A stretch of 64,000 nt of DNA, taken from the NCBI RefSeq assembly GCF_002001015.1, contig NZ_MUNO01000008.1, forward strand, positions 1 through 64,000. Direction: 5' to 3'. This DNA comes from Polaromonas sp. A23 (GTDB taxonomy: Bacteria > Pseudomonadota > Gammaproteobacteria > Burkholderiales > Burkholderiaceae_C). The first letter of the stretch is position 1. Every line of letters starts with the position of its first letter. A program made the position numbers and the translations under genes. The notes under the pieces were generated by a model that saw nothing but the letters and a program-made list of their open reading frames with translations, did not search any database and was not told where the DNA came from. This document shows positions 34,647-43,584 of this stretch, piece after piece.

Positions 34647-35566
34647 CCGCCGACCAGCTCCTCATTTTCCTGGCCGGCATTGTCGGCGGTGCCCTGCGCG
34701 TGGGTGCGCCTTTCCTGTTTGTCAGCCTGGGCGAATGCATCACCGAAAAATCCGGCCGTATCAACCTCGGCCTGGAAGGTGTGCTGGTGCTTTCGGCCAT
34801 GTCGGCCTTCGGCGCTTCCCATCTCAGTGGCTCGCCGTGGATCGGCGTGCTGGCAGCGGCCGCCACCGGCGGGCTGCTGGCCACCTTGCACGGTGTGCTG
34901 TGTTCGCTGCCGCGGGTGAACGACATTGCCACTGGCATTGCGCTGATGTTGCTGGGCACCGGCCTGGCGTTTTACCTGGGCAAGCCGCTGATCCAGCCGC
35001 AGGCAGCGCAACTGCCTGCCATTGCGTTGGGCAACTGGAGCGATTCGGCTGCTGTGCGTTCAGCTCTACAGGTCAATGCGCTGGTGCCCATCGGGCTGGC
35101 CCTGGCGGTGGCGCTCTGGTGGGCATTTGCCAACACGCGTGCCGGCCTGCTGGTGCGCATGGCCGGCGACTCGGCCCTGGCCACGCGCGCGCTGGGTTAT
35201 TCCGTGGCGGGCATCCTCATTGCGGCCACGGCGGCCGGGGGCATGGTGGCGGGTCTGGGCGGGGCTTCGCTCACCCTGTTTTACCCCGGCAGCTGGAATG
35301 AAGGCATCTCCAGCGGCCAGGGCTTGATCGCGGTGGCGCTGGTGATTTTTGCGCGCTGGAGCCCGCTGCGCTGCGTGGGGGCGGCTTTGCTGTTCGGTGG
35401 CGCCGGTGCCATCGGGCCGGCCCTGCAGTCGGTCGGCATCAGCTGGGGCTATCACCTGTTCAACATCGTTCCCTATGTGCTCACCCTGCTGATCCTGGTC
35501 ATCACCTGCCGGCCCGGCACCACGGCGGCCGGCAGCCCGGGCGAGCTTTCTTCCACATCCAGATAA
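34643..35566 (+). CDS. ABC transporter permease 2 of the BMP system (YufQ-like)
   Basis: This 307-residue permease carries the paired-family signature FLFVSLGECITEKSGRINLG followed by LEGVLVLSAMSAF, and GYSVAGILIAATAAGGMVAG later. It forms the membrane channel with the preceding permease and is energised by the ATPase encoded at 37268-38893. Confidence 0.88.
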   Translation: MTADQLLIFLAGIVGGALRVGAPFLFVSLGECITEKSGRINLGLEGVLVLSAMSAFGASHLSGSPWIGVLAAAATGGLLATLHGVLCSLPRVNDIATGIALMLLGTGLAFYLGKPLIQPQAAQLPAIALGNWSDSAAVRSALQVNALVPIGLALAVALWWAFANTRAGLLVRMAGDSALATRALGYSVAGILIAATAAGGMVAGLGGASLTLFYPGSWNEGISSGQGLIAVALVIFARWSPLRCVGAALLFGGAGAIGPALQSVGISWGYHLFNIVPYVLTLLILVITCRPGTTAAGSPGELSSTSR

Positions 35567-35577
35567 GGAGTATTCCC

Positions 35578-36573
35578 ATGAGCGGCCTGGGCGGACTCAA
35601 CAAATCAAGGCACGGCGTGGTCATGGGGCTGGTGCAGCTGCAGCTACCGGTGGTCGAGACGCCGGAGCAGCTCGCTGCGCAGACGCAGCGCATCTGCGCC
35701 ATGGTCGCCAAGGCCAGGCGCAACCAGTCCACCATGGACCTGGTGGTGTTTCCGGAGTACGCGCTGCACGGCCTGTCGATGAGCATGGACCCGGCCCTGA
35801 TGTGCACGCTCGACGGACCTGAAGTCGCGGCTTTCAAGCAGGCCTGTGTGGACAACAGGATCTGGGGCTGCTTTTCCATCATGGAAGCCAACCCCGGCGG
35901 CAACCCCTACAACAGCGGGCTGATCATCGACGACCTGGGGGCCATCAAGCTCTATTACCGCAAGTTGCACCCCTGGGTGCCGGTTGAGCCCTGGGAGCCG
36001 GGCAACCTCGGCGTGCCGGTGTGCGACGGCCCCAACGGCAGCAAGCTGGCCCTCATCATCTGCCACGACGGCATGTTCCCCGAGATGGCCCGCGAGGCCG
36101 CGTACAGAGGCGCTGAAATCATCATTCGCACGGCCGGCTACACCGCGCCCATTCGCCACAGCTGGAAAGTCACGAACCAGGCCAATGCTTTTTCCAACCT
36201 GGCCGTGACGGCCAGTGTCTGCCTGTGCGGCAGCGACGGCACCTTCGACTCCATGGGCGAGGGCATGTTCTGCAACTTCGACGGCACGGTGCTGGCCGAA
36301 GGTGGTGACCGCCCCGACGAAATCATCACCGCCGAAGTGCGGCCCGACCTGGTGCGCGAGGCGCGCAGCGGCTGGGGTGTGGAAAACAACATCTACCAGC
36401 TTTACCACCGCGGTTATGTGGCGGTGAAGGGCGGCGCCCGGGACTGCCCCTACACCTACATGCGCGACATGCTGGCCGGCCGCTACCAGCTGCCGTGGAA
36501 GGTGGACGTGACCGACGGGTCCTCCTGCGGCTTTGCGCCGCCGACACGCAGCTACCAGGGACCGGAGGTCTGA
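35578..36573 (+). CDS. Formamidase/aliphatic amidase (AmiF-like, nitrilase superfamily)
   Basis: This 331-residue cytosolic amidohydrolase has the nitrilase triad E60 ([10 protein letters not shown]), K129 (YYRKLHPW) and C162 ([11 protein letters not shown]), plus the AmiF-like [24 protein letters not shown]. The layout resembles H. pylori AmiF as recalled. It should release ammonia from formamide or a small amide. It sits inside the BMP-transporter operon between the permease and biuret hydrolase genes. An AAGGAG precedes the ATG. Confidence 0.82.
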   Translation: MSGLGGLNKSRHGVVMGLVQLQLPVVETPEQLAAQTQRICAMVAKARRNQSTMDLVVFPEYALHGLSMSMDPALMCTLDGPEVAAFKQACVDNRIWGCFSIMEANPGGNPYNSGLIIDDLGAIKLYYRKLHPWVPVEPWEPGNLGVPVCDGPNGSKLALIICHDGMFPEMAREAAYRGAEIIIRTAGYTAPIRHSWKVTNQANAFSNLAVTASVCLCGSDGTFDSMGEGMFCNFDGTVLAEGGDRPDEIITAEVRPDLVREARSGWGVENNIYQLYHRGYVAVKGGARDCPYTYMRDMLAGRYQLPWKVDVTDGSSCGFAPPTRSYQGPEV

Positions 36574-36575
36574 CC

Positions 36576-37271
36576 ATGGAACGTTTCGTCCAAGCCAACC
36601 CCTATCCCTGGCCCTGGAACGGCGACCTGCGGCCGGCCAACACCGCGCTGGTGGTGATCGACATGCAGACCGATTTCTGCGGCGCCGGCGGCTACGTGGA
36701 CAAGATGGGTTACGACATTTCGCTCACACGTGCGCCCATCGAACCCTTGAAGAAACTCATGGCCGCAATGCGCCGGGCAGGGTACCACCTCATCCACACC
36801 CGGGAAGGCCACAGGCCTGACCTGAGCGACCTGCCGGCCAACAAGCGCTGGCGCTCGCGGCAGATCGGTACCGCCGGCACGGGCATCGGCGACGCCGGGC
36901 CGATGGGGCGCATCCTGGTACGCGGCGAACCGGGCTGGGAGATCATTCCCGAGCTGGCACCGCTGCCGGGTGAAATCATCATCGACAAACCCGGCAAGGG
37001 CTCTTTCTGCGCCACCGACCTGGAGTTGATCCTGCACACCCGCGGCATCGCCAACCTGATCCTCACCGGCATCACCACCGACGTGTGTGTGCACACCACC
37101 ATGCGCGAAGCCAACGACCGCGGTTTCGAATGCCTGGTGCTCTCGGACTGCACCGCCGCCACTGACGTGGGCAACCATGAAGCCGCGCTGAAGATGATCA
37201 CCATGCAGGGCGGCGTGTTTGGCGCGCACGCGCCGTCGCAAGCGGTGCTGGATGCACTGGCCACGCCATGA
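36576..37271 (+). CDS. biuH: Biuret hydrolase (isochorismatase-like cysteine hydrolase)
   Basis: This 231-residue cysteine hydrolase has the triad D29 (VVIDMQTDF), K138 ([11 protein letters not shown]) and C171 ([11 protein letters not shown]). Allowing for a 3-residue insertion, these match the D36/K142/C175 set I recall for Rhizobium BiuH, and the flanking text ([19 protein letters not shown]) is very close to it. The product of biuret hydrolysis is allophanate, the AtzF substrate. A GGAGGT precedes the ATG. It overlaps the ATPase gene by 4 nt. Confidence 0.82.
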   Translation: MERFVQANPYPWPWNGDLRPANTALVVIDMQTDFCGAGGYVDKMGYDISLTRAPIEPLKKLMAAMRRAGYHLIHTREGHRPDLSDLPANKRWRSRQIGTAGTGIGDAGPMGRILVRGEPGWEIIPELAPLPGEIIIDKPGKGSFCATDLELILHTRGIANLILTGITTDVCVHTTMREANDRGFECLVLSDCTAATDVGNHEAALKMITMQGGVFGAHAPSQAVLDALATP

Positions 37272-38893
37272 GCGCAACCGCAGCCATCGGCAGCCTGCCG
37301 CCGGTCACCGGGGCGTTGGCACTGGACACCTACCGGATGAGCATGCGCTTCGGCAGCTTCACGGCACTGGACAGCGTCAGCATGAAAGTGGCGCCGGGCA
37401 CGGTGCATGCGCTGCTCGGCGAAAACGGTGCCGGCAAAAGCACGCTGGTCAAATGTGTGGCGGGTTTCCAGCGGCCTTCGGAAGGCAGCATCCTGATCGA
37501 CGGCCGCGAGCAGGCGATTGACAACCCCGTGGTGGCGCGCGCGCTGGGCATCGGCATGGTCTACCAGCACTTCACCCTGGCGCCCGGTATGACCGTGGCC
37601 GAGAACCTGCTGCTGGCCGGCGGCAAAACGCCCGCCATCATCGACTGGAGGGAAAAACGCGCCGAACTCGAGGCCTTCCTGCAGACCACACCGTTCCGGC
37701 TAGCCCTCGACGCCCGCCCGCTGGACATGGCGGCCGGCGAGAAGCAGAAGCTGGAACTGCTCAAACAGCTGTATCTGCGGCCGCGCCTGCTGATCCTGGA
37801 CGAGCCGACTTCGGTGCTGACACCGCAGGAGGCCGACGAGGTGCTGGGCCATGTGCGCGCCTTCGCGCGCAGCGGACTGTGCACCGTGCTCATCATCACG
37901 CACAAGTTTCGCGAAGTCATGGCGTATGCCGACGATGTGACGGTGTTGCGCCGCGGCAAGGCGGTGCACCACTGTGCTGTCGCTTCCACCGACCCCGGCA
38001 TGCTTGCCCAGGCCATGGTCGGTGATGCGTCTGCTGCCCGGCCGGAAAGCCCCCATTCAGAAGAAAAAGTGCCTCCAGCCCTTATTTTGCGGGCGCAAAG
38101 TGCTACTGATTTCATAGCAATGCAGGCGTCACTGGAGGTCCGTGGCCTGCAGGTCATGGGTGACCGCGGCACGCTCGCGGTGCGTGACCTGAACTTGACC
38201 GTCGCGGCCGGCGAGATCCTCGGCGTTGCCGGCGTCTCCGGCAATGGCCAGCGTGAACTGGTCGAAGCCCTGGTCGGCCAGCGCGAGCGCGCAGCCGGCA
38301 TGGTGAGGGTGCAGGGCCAGCCTTATGCTGCACGGCGCGAGGAAAACCACCGCCTGAAGGTGCGCAGCCTGCCGGAGGAGCCGCTGCGCAATGCCTGCGT
38401 GGGCGAACTTTCCGTGGCCGAGAACATGGCGCTGCGTGATTTCGACCGCTCGCCGCTGTGCCAGGGAGGGCGCCTGCGTTTCGGCGCCTGGCGCAGCCGC
38501 GCACGCGAGTGGATTACCGCCTACGGCATCAAGACCCAGGGAGAAAATGCGCCCATTCGCAGTCTCTCGGGCGGCAATGTACAACGCGCCGTGCTGGCGC
38601 GCGAGCTCAACGGCGAGATCGATGTGCTCATTGCGGCCAACCCGGTCTTCGGCCTGGACTTCGCCGCCGTGAAGGAAATCCACACCCGCCTGCGGGGTGT
38701 GCGTGACCGCGGCGGCGCGGTGTTGCTGGTCAGCGAAGACCTGGACGAATTGCTGGAGCTGGCCGACCGCATCGTGGTGATGAGCGAAGGGCGGGTTGTT
38801 TTTGAAACTTCTGCTGCGGATGCCGAGCGGCAGGTTCTTGGGGCGCATATGGGTGGGGGGCATCATCAACCTTTGGCTGAGGTTGTGGTGTGA
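37268..38893 (+). CDS. ABC transporter ATP-binding protein of the BMP system, two ABC domains
   Basis: This 541-residue ATPase is of the YufO/RbsA-like double type. Domain 1 has [17 protein letters not shown] and [18 protein letters not shown]. Domain 2 has [16 protein letters not shown] and [17 protein letters not shown]. The second-domain Walker A lacks the usual GK(S/T), as is common in this group. The linker contains about 20 residues ([18 protein letters not shown]) encoded by a family A repeat (38065-38119). It should power the BMP-family importer. Confidence 0.9.
   Translation: MSATAAIGSLPPVTGALALDTYRMSMRFGSFTALDSVSMKVAPGTVHALLGENGAGKSTLVKCVAGFQRPSEGSILIDGREQAIDNPVVARALGIGMVYQHFTLAPGMTVAENLLLAGGKTPAIIDWREKRAELEAFLQTTPFRLALDARPLDMAAGEKQKLELLKQLYLRPRLLILDEPTSVLTPQEADEVLGHVRAFARSGLCTVLIITHKFREVMAYADDVTVLRRGKAVHHCAVASTDPGMLAQAMVGDASAARPESPHSEEKVPPALILRAQSATDFIAMQASLEVRGLQVMGDRGTLAVRDLNLTVAAGEILGVAGVSGNGQRELVEALVGQRERAAGMVRVQGQPYAARREENHRLKVRSLPEEPLRNACVGELSVAENMALRDFDRSPLCQGGRLRFGAWRSRAREWITAYGIKTQGENAPIRSLSGGNVQRAVLARELNGEIDVLIAANPVFGLDFAAVKEIHTRLRGVRDRGGAVLLVSEDLDELLELADRIVVMSEGRVVFETSAADAERQVLGAHMGGGHHQPLAEVVV
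38065..38119. repeat. Family A repeat, in-frame copy in the ATPase linker
   Basis: The copy reads AAAGTGCCTCCAGCCCTTAT, then TTGCGGGCGCAAAGTGCTAC and TGATTTCATAGCA. It lies exactly between the two nucleotide-binding domains and keeps the frame open. Confidence 0.8.
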
Positions 38894-39019
38894 GCGGCTT
38901 TTTTGATTCTTCCTGCAAGTCGGGCTTCGCCCTGGTGCGGGAGTTGTTGCGGCTGTCGGTTCCCGTGCCCGCTCGGGGTGAGCATGTTGAAGTTTTCTCT
39001 AATCCTGCTTCCGTGGGTC

Positions 39020-39556
39020 GCCAGCAAGCCGGGGGTTGCCCGGCGGCAAGTAACTTTCTTTTGCTTCGCCAAAAGAAAGTCACCAAAGAAAAGGCGACCC
39101 GATGGTCTGGGTCCCTTCGCTTCGCTACGGGCAACCTGCGGTGCTCGGCAAAAGCGGGGTCTCGCTCGAACTCGGCTTCGCCTCAGACAATCGCGAGCCC
39201 TGATCCGCTTTTGCCTGCGCTCCTCGGCCCAGCCCGACGGGTGGGGGGGGAAAGACAAATTCGGGGAGACGAGGACGCGCAAAGCGCGTCCTCGTCGGTG
39301 CCCGGCTTCGGTATCCGTATTTATTCCCCCACCCCTTCTGCATGCGCCGAGGAGCGGAGGTCCAGACGGATCAGGGCGAGCGATTGTCTGAGCGTAGCGA
39401 GTTCGAGCTCGACCCCGGCTGGACCGAGCACCGCAGGTTGCCCCCGTAGCGTTAGCGAAGGGGGACGCAGTCAGCGGGGTCGCCTTTTCTTTGCTTACTT
39501 TCTTTTGGCGAAGCAAAAGAAAGTGAGTAGCCGCCGGGCTACCCCCGGCCAGCAGG
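39020..39556. repeat. Giant inverted repeat (about 540 bp) in the 38894-39599 gap
   Basis: Two arms of about 220-235 bp are inverted copies of each other. Both carry ACTTTCTTTTG...CAAAAGAAAGT, CAACCTGCGGTGCTCGG, TCAGACAATCGC, CCTGATCCG and GCTCCTCGGC in matching order. Between them lies a perfect 13-bp stem with an AAA loop (39268-39296). There is no credible gene in the gap. It separates the transporter ATPase gene from the second cysteine hydrolase and resembles a non-coding dispersed element. Confidence 0.85.
39268..39296. repeat. Perfect 13-bp hairpin at the centre of the giant inverted repeat
   Basis: GACGAGGACGCGC pairs completely with GCGCGTCCTCGTC around an AAA loop. It has no T-run on either strand, so it is not a standard intrinsic terminator. 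Confidence 0.8.
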
Positions 39557-39620
39557 AAGCATCTCAACAGCTCGCACTGGCAATGACTCCAGCGACAGCA
39601 TGAACCCAACTAAATCCATC

Positions 39621-40301
39621 ATGCAACTAGACCAGGCCCAACCCTTCCCCTACAACTTCGAGCTAAAGTCCACAGCCCTCGTCATCATCGACATGCAGCG
39701 CGACTTCATCGAACCCGGCGGCTTTGGTGAGAGCCTGGGTAATGACGTGTCGCTGCTGTCGGCCATCGTGCCGGCCTGCCAGGCGGTGCTGGCGGCCTGG
39801 CGCGACGCAGGCGGCCTGGTGGTGCACACGCGGGAGGCGCACCGGGCTGACCTGTCCGATTGCCCGCCCGCCAAACGCCACCGCGGCAACCCCTCGCTGC
39901 GCATTGGCGACGCCGGGCCGATGGGCCGCATCCTGGTGGCCGGCGAGCCGGGCAACCAGATCATCCCCGCGCTGGCTCCACTGCCCGGCGAAATCGCCAT
40001 CGACAAACCCGGAAAGGGCGCCTTTTACGCCACGCCGCTGCACGAGCTGCTGCAGCAGGAAGGCATCACACACCTGGTGTTCATGGGGGTGACCACCGAG
40101 GTCTGCGTGCAGACTTCCATGCGTGAAGCCAACGACCGCGGCTATGACTGCCTGTTGCTGGAGGACTGCACCGAGAGCTACTTTCCGGCATTCAAGACGG
40201 CGGCCGTCGAGATGCTGCGCGCCCAGGGCGCCATCGTCGGCTGGACGGCCACCAGCGATCACCTTCTGTCTCTGCTGGCGACCCCGCCGGCACGGCAATA
40301 A
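39621..40301 (+). CDS. Second BiuH-like cysteine hydrolase
   Basis: This 226-residue isochorismatase-like hydrolase is a paralogue of the neighbouring BiuH (shared [43 protein letters not shown]). The triad is D24, K129 and C162. Differences include NDVSLL for YDISLT and loss of the PWPWNG start. Triuret hydrolase (TrtA), which makes carboxybiuret from triuret, is also a BiuH relative and is my preferred guess; ureidoacrylate- or peroxyureidoacrylate-type activities are alternatives. An ATG at 39600 would add seven residues. Confidence 0.8.
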   Translation: MQLDQAQPFPYNFELKSTALVIIDMQRDFIEPGGFGESLGNDVSLLSAIVPACQAVLAAWRDAGGLVVHTREAHRADLSDCPPAKRHRGNPSLRIGDAGPMGRILVAGEPGNQIIPALAPLPGEIAIDKPGKGAFYATPLHELLQQEGITHLVFMGVTTEVCVQTSMREANDRGYDCLLLEDCTESYFPAFKTAAVEMLRAQGAIVGWTATSDHLLSLLATPPARQ

Positions 40302-40319
40302 CACTGCTAGAGTTTCGCC

Positions 40320-41048
40320 ATGCACATTGCCGCCAGCCGCCTTCCTGCCCTTGCCGAGGCCTCCGCCCACCGTTCGCGTGCCGACGAGGTGTACGAGCAG
40401 CTCAAGCGCGACGTGTCTGAATTCAAGCTGGTGCCGGGTGACCGTTTTACCGAAACCGAAATCAGCGAACGCCTGGGTGTCTCACGTACCCCGGTGCGCC
40501 AGGCCCTCTTCAAGTTGCAGCAGGAGGGGTTTGTCGAGGTGCTGTTTCGCAGCGGCTGGCGCGTGCTGCCGTTCGACTTCAACCAGTTCGAGGAGCTCTA
40601 TGACCTGCGCATGGTGCTGGAGACCACGGCCGCGCACCGGCTGTGCGATGGCGCGCTCAAGATCGACAACAGCCTGCTTGATGCCTTGGCCGCCATTTGG
40701 CTGGTCAGCCCCGACCAACGCAGCAGCGACACCGTGCAGGTGGCGCAGTGGGACGAGGCCTTTCACTGCGCGCTGGTGGCGGCGGCAGGCAATGCAGAAA
40801 TGGCGCGCGTGCACCGCGACGTGACCGAACGCATACGCGTGATCCGACGGCTGGACTTCACCAAGCAACCGCGCATCGACGCCACCTACGACGAGCACGC
40901 CAAGATCCTCAAGGCGATCCAGCGCAAACGCGGCGACCAGGCCGCCTTGCTGCTACGCACCCACATCCAGACCAGCCAGGCCGAGGTGCGCAAGATCACG
41001 TTGCACCAGGTGCACCTGGCGCGCCAGCTGGGCGCGAAGGCGCGCTAA
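40320..41048 (+). CDS. GntR-family regulator (FadR/FCD type)
   Basis: This 242-residue repressor has an N-terminal winged helix (DEVYEQLKRDVSEFKLVPGD, then ERLGVSRTPVRQALFKLQQE) and a C-terminal all-helical FCD effector domain. It follows the second cysteine hydrolase by 18 nt and is the last gene of the island, so it probably controls that gene or the whole island in response to a ureide. Confidence 0.88.
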   Translation: MHIAASRLPALAEASAHRSRADEVYEQLKRDVSEFKLVPGDRFTETEISERLGVSRTPVRQALFKLQQEGFVEVLFRSGWRVLPFDFNQFEELYDLRMVLETTAAHRLCDGALKIDNSLLDALAAIWLVSPDQRSSDTVQVAQWDEAFHCALVAAAGNAEMARVHRDVTERIRVIRRLDFTKQPRIDATYDEHAKILKAIQRKRGDQAALLLRTHIQTSQAEVRKITLHQVHLARQLGAKAR

Positions 41049-41110
41049 CACGCTGGTCGCGGCGATTCCGCGTCAAAACCGCCGTTAGTTCATACCTGAT
41101 GCACGTGGAT

Positions 41111-41165
41111 GGCTATTGTTTTTGTAGCAAATGCATTGCAGAAATTGTGCCTACAGGCTCAGGTC
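41111..41165. repeat. Probable family A repeat at the 3' end of xth
   Basis: It contains GGCTATTGTTTTTGTAGCAA followed by a degenerate GTGCCTACAGGCTCAGG. It covers the xth stop codon (41151-41153) and the convergent gap to the GntR gene. Confidence 0.5.
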
Positions 41166-42035
41166 ATAGTCCACAGTGATGGGCGCATGATCCGAAAACC
41201 GCTGCGTCCTGTAGATGGTTTCGCTTTGCGCCAGGGCTGCAAATGCCGGTGTGGCCAGGTGGTAGTCCAGCCGCCAGCCGACGTTTTTGGCATAAGCCTG
41301 GCCGCGGTTGCTCCACCAGGTGTAGGCGTCGTCGGTGGTCGTGGGTTGCAACTTGCGGTAGACATCGACCATGCCGCCACCGCGTGTCGCTTTCATCGTG
41401 GGCTTACCGGTGCCGTCGGTCAGTTCCTCCACGGCTTCTTCGGCCATTTCCGCATCGCGCAGCAACTCGGTCATCCAGGCTCTTTCCTCGGGCAGGAAGC
41501 CGCTGTTTTTCCGGTTGCCCTTGAAATTCTTCAGATCGATTTCCTGATGGGCGATGTTGACGTCGCCGCACAGCACAAAGTCGCGCGTCTCCTTCAGCGC
41601 AGCGAGGTAGGGATAGAACTCCGCCAGGAAACGAAACTTGGCCGCTTGTCGCTCTTCGCCGGAGGATCCGCTGGGAAAGTAGCAACTGATGATGGACAGC
41701 TTGGGAACGCGTTTGCGGCCGGGTCGGTCAAATCGCAACTCAACGTAACGGCCTTCCGCATCAAATTCTGCCGAGCCGTAGCCGGTGATCACGTCCGTGG
41801 GCTCATGGCGGCTGTATACGGCCACGCCTGAATATCCCTTTTTCTCGGCAAAGTGAAAATGTCCCTTCAAACCGGCGATTTCCTCGAAGCGGCCGGCCAC
41901 GTCGGCCGCCTGGGCCTTGAGCTCCTGCACGCAAATACAATCCGGTTGGGTCTGGGCCACCCATTCCTGCAGTCCTTTGGTGGCAGCGGAACGGATGCCA
42001 TTGAGGTTCAGGCTGGTCAATTTAAACAAGGACAT
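41151..42035 (-). CDS. xth: Exodeoxyribonuclease III family DNA repair nuclease
   Basis: This 294-residue endonuclease/exonuclease/phosphatase-fold enzyme repairs abasic sites. Motifs are [18 protein letters not shown] (metal Glu), [21 protein letters not shown] and the catalytic [12 protein letters not shown] at the C-terminus. The ATG at 42035 has its GGAG directly adjacent. A TTG at 42029 with six-base spacing would give the usual [11 protein letters not shown] start and may be the true one. It is divergent from pyrE with only 5 nt between the annotated starts. Confidence 0.93.
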   Translation of the reverse strand: MSLFKLTSLNLNGIRSAATKGLQEWVAQTQPDCICVQELKAQAADVAGRFEEIAGLKGHFHFAEKKGYSGVAVYSRHEPTDVITGYGSAEFDAEGRYVELRFDRPGRKRVPKLSIISCYFPSGSSGEERQAAKFRFLAEFYPYLAALKETRDFVLCGDVNIAHQEIDLKNFKGNRKNSGFLPEERAWMTELLRDAEMAEEAVEELTDGTGKPTMKATRGGGMVDVYRKLQPTTTDDAYTWWSNRGQAYAKNVGWRLDYHLATPAFAALAQSETIYRTQRFSDHAPITVDYDLSL

Positions 42036-42040
42036 CTCCA

Positions 42041-42808
42041 ATGAGCACCCCAACGGTCACGCCAGGGCAAAAACAAAACAACAACAGCCAAACCGCCGAA
42101 GGTCAGGATCTGGCGCAGGAATTCGTACAGTTTGCCATCGAGTCAGGCGTGCTGCGTTTTGGTGAATTCAAGACCAAAGCCGGCCGCATGAGCCCGTACT
42201 TTTTCAATGCGGGCCTGTTTGACGACGGAGCCAAGCTGGGCCGGCTCGCGCAATTTTATGCGCGGGGGTTGCTGCTTGAGGAGAAGAGCCGCGGCCTGCA
42301 GTTCGACATGATTTTTGGGCCGGCCTACAAGGGTATTCCGTTGGCAGCGGCGGTTGCGGTGGAGCTGGCGCGGCTGGGGCGCAATGTGCCTTTTGCCTAC
42401 AACCGAAAGGAAGCCAAGGACCACGGCGAGGGCGGCACACTGGTCGGTGCGCCGGTCAAGGGCCGGGTGCTGATCATCGACGACGTGATTTCTGCCGGTA
42501 CCGCGACGCGCGAGTCGATCGCTATTATTCAGGCTGCCGGAGCTGTTCCGCATGCGGTGGCCATTGCGCTGGACCGCCAGGAAAAAGCCACGGAAAACGG
42601 GCAGGACGTGAACTACAGCGCCGTTCAATATGTTACCAATCAGCTGGGCCTGCACGTTTTCGCGATTGCCCGATTGACTGACTTGCTACAGTATCTGGCT
42701 GGCGTGCATCCCACTCCGCCGGGGGCTGGGGAACCAATGGCGGACGATTCGCTTCAGACTCACTACCAGCGTGTGCTGGCCTACAGGCAACGCTACGGCA
42801 TCGATTAA
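42041..42808 (+). CDS. pyrE: Orotate phosphoribosyltransferase
   Basis: This 255-residue enzyme of pyrimidine synthesis joins orotate and PRPP to give OMP. The PRPP motif is [13 protein letters not shown]; other marks are [13 protein letters not shown] and [15 protein letters not shown]. The N-terminus has about 25 extra Gln/Asn-rich residues ([14 protein letters not shown]). Its Shine-Dalgarno (AAGGA) lies inside the first codons of divergent xth. Confidence 0.95.
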   Translation: MSTPTVTPGQKQNNNSQTAEGQDLAQEFVQFAIESGVLRFGEFKTKAGRMSPYFFNAGLFDDGAKLGRLAQFYARGLLLEEKSRGLQFDMIFGPAYKGIPLAAAVAVELARLGRNVPFAYNRKEAKDHGEGGTLVGAPVKGRVLIIDDVISAGTATRESIAIIQAAGAVPHAVAIALDRQEKATENGQDVNYSAVQYVTNQLGLHVFAIARLTDLLQYLAGVHPTPPGAGEPMADDSLQTHYQRVLAYRQRYGID

Positions 42809-42829
42809 GGGATTTTTTTGTTATTGCAA

Positions 42830-43501
42830 ATGCGTATTCGGATGGTGGCAGGGATGGGCTGGGTTGCCTTGGCAACCTGCCTGGGCACCGCCGTTCAGGC
42901 GCAGGGCATTTACACCTGTGTCGATGGCAAAGGCCGCAAGATCACAGCCGACCGGCCGATTGCTGAATGCAACGACCGCGCGCAGCGCGAAATCAATCCT
43001 TCAGGCACGGTTAAGCGGGTCGTTGGCCCTACGCTGACAGCGTCGGAGCGCAATGCGCTGGAGGAAAAGGAAAAGCTGGCTGCCGAGACGCGCGCCCGCG
43101 AGGCGGAAGAAAAGCGCCGCGACCGCGCCTTGCTGTCGCGTTATCCGAGTCGGACGGTGCATGACAAGGAGCGCGCTGAGGCGCTGGAGCAAATTGAGGT
43201 GGTGATCAAGGCGGCCAGCAAACGCTCGACCGAACTGGCCACGCAGCGCAAGGCCATTGATGCGGATCTGGAGTTTTACAAGACCGACCCGGCCAAGGCG
43301 CCGACGTCACTGAAGCGCCGGCTTGAAGAAAATGACAGCAGCGCTGCAGTACAAAAACGCTTTATTGCCGATCAGGACGCAGAGAAAAAGCGCGTCAATA
43401 TGCGCTTTGATGAAGAGCTGGTCAAACTCAACCAGCTTTGGCGCATGGCCGGCGGTGACGCCGGTGCCGAGGCTGCTGCTGCCACGTCCGTTAAAAAGTA
43501 G
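42830..43501 (+). CDS. Secreted DUF4124-type protein with coiled coil
   Basis: This 223-residue protein has a signal peptide (MVAGMGWVALATCLGTAVQA, cleaved before QGIYTC) and a DUF4124 start (IYTCVDGKGRKITADRPI). Charged helices rich in Glu, Lys and Arg at about 70-100 and 120-190 follow, likely a coiled coil. Function is unknown; such proteins are common in beta- and gammaproteobacterial envelopes. The ATG at 42830 is chosen over an upstream TTG. Confidence 0.8.
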   Translation: MRIRMVAGMGWVALATCLGTAVQAQGIYTCVDGKGRKITADRPIAECNDRAQREINPSGTVKRVVGPTLTASERNALEEKEKLAAETRAREAEEKRRDRALLSRYPSRTVHDKERAEALEQIEVVIKAASKRSTELATQRKAIDADLEFYKTDPAKAPTSLKRRLEENDSSAAVQKRFIADQDAEKKRVNMRFDEELVKLNQLWRMAGGDAGAEAAAATSVKK

Positions 43502-43504
43502 CAG

Positions 43505-43563
43505 CCCCAGAGGCTATGAGCCCTTGGCAGGGTAGCGCATGATGCTGCTATTTTGATAGCAAC
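43505..43563. repeat. Family A dispersed repeat, intergenic copy
   Basis: It lies between the convergent DUF4124 and gatB genes: CCCCAGAGGCTATGAGCCCT through GCTGCTATTTTGATAGCA. The end stem is well kept. Confidence 0.7.
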
Positions 43564-43584
43564 AAGCCATCGACCTGACCCCAG

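Noticed and set aside
38894-39599. Long open frames on both strands across the giant inverted repeat.
   Set aside because: They arise from the symmetric GC-rich arms, have biased composition and no recognisable domains.
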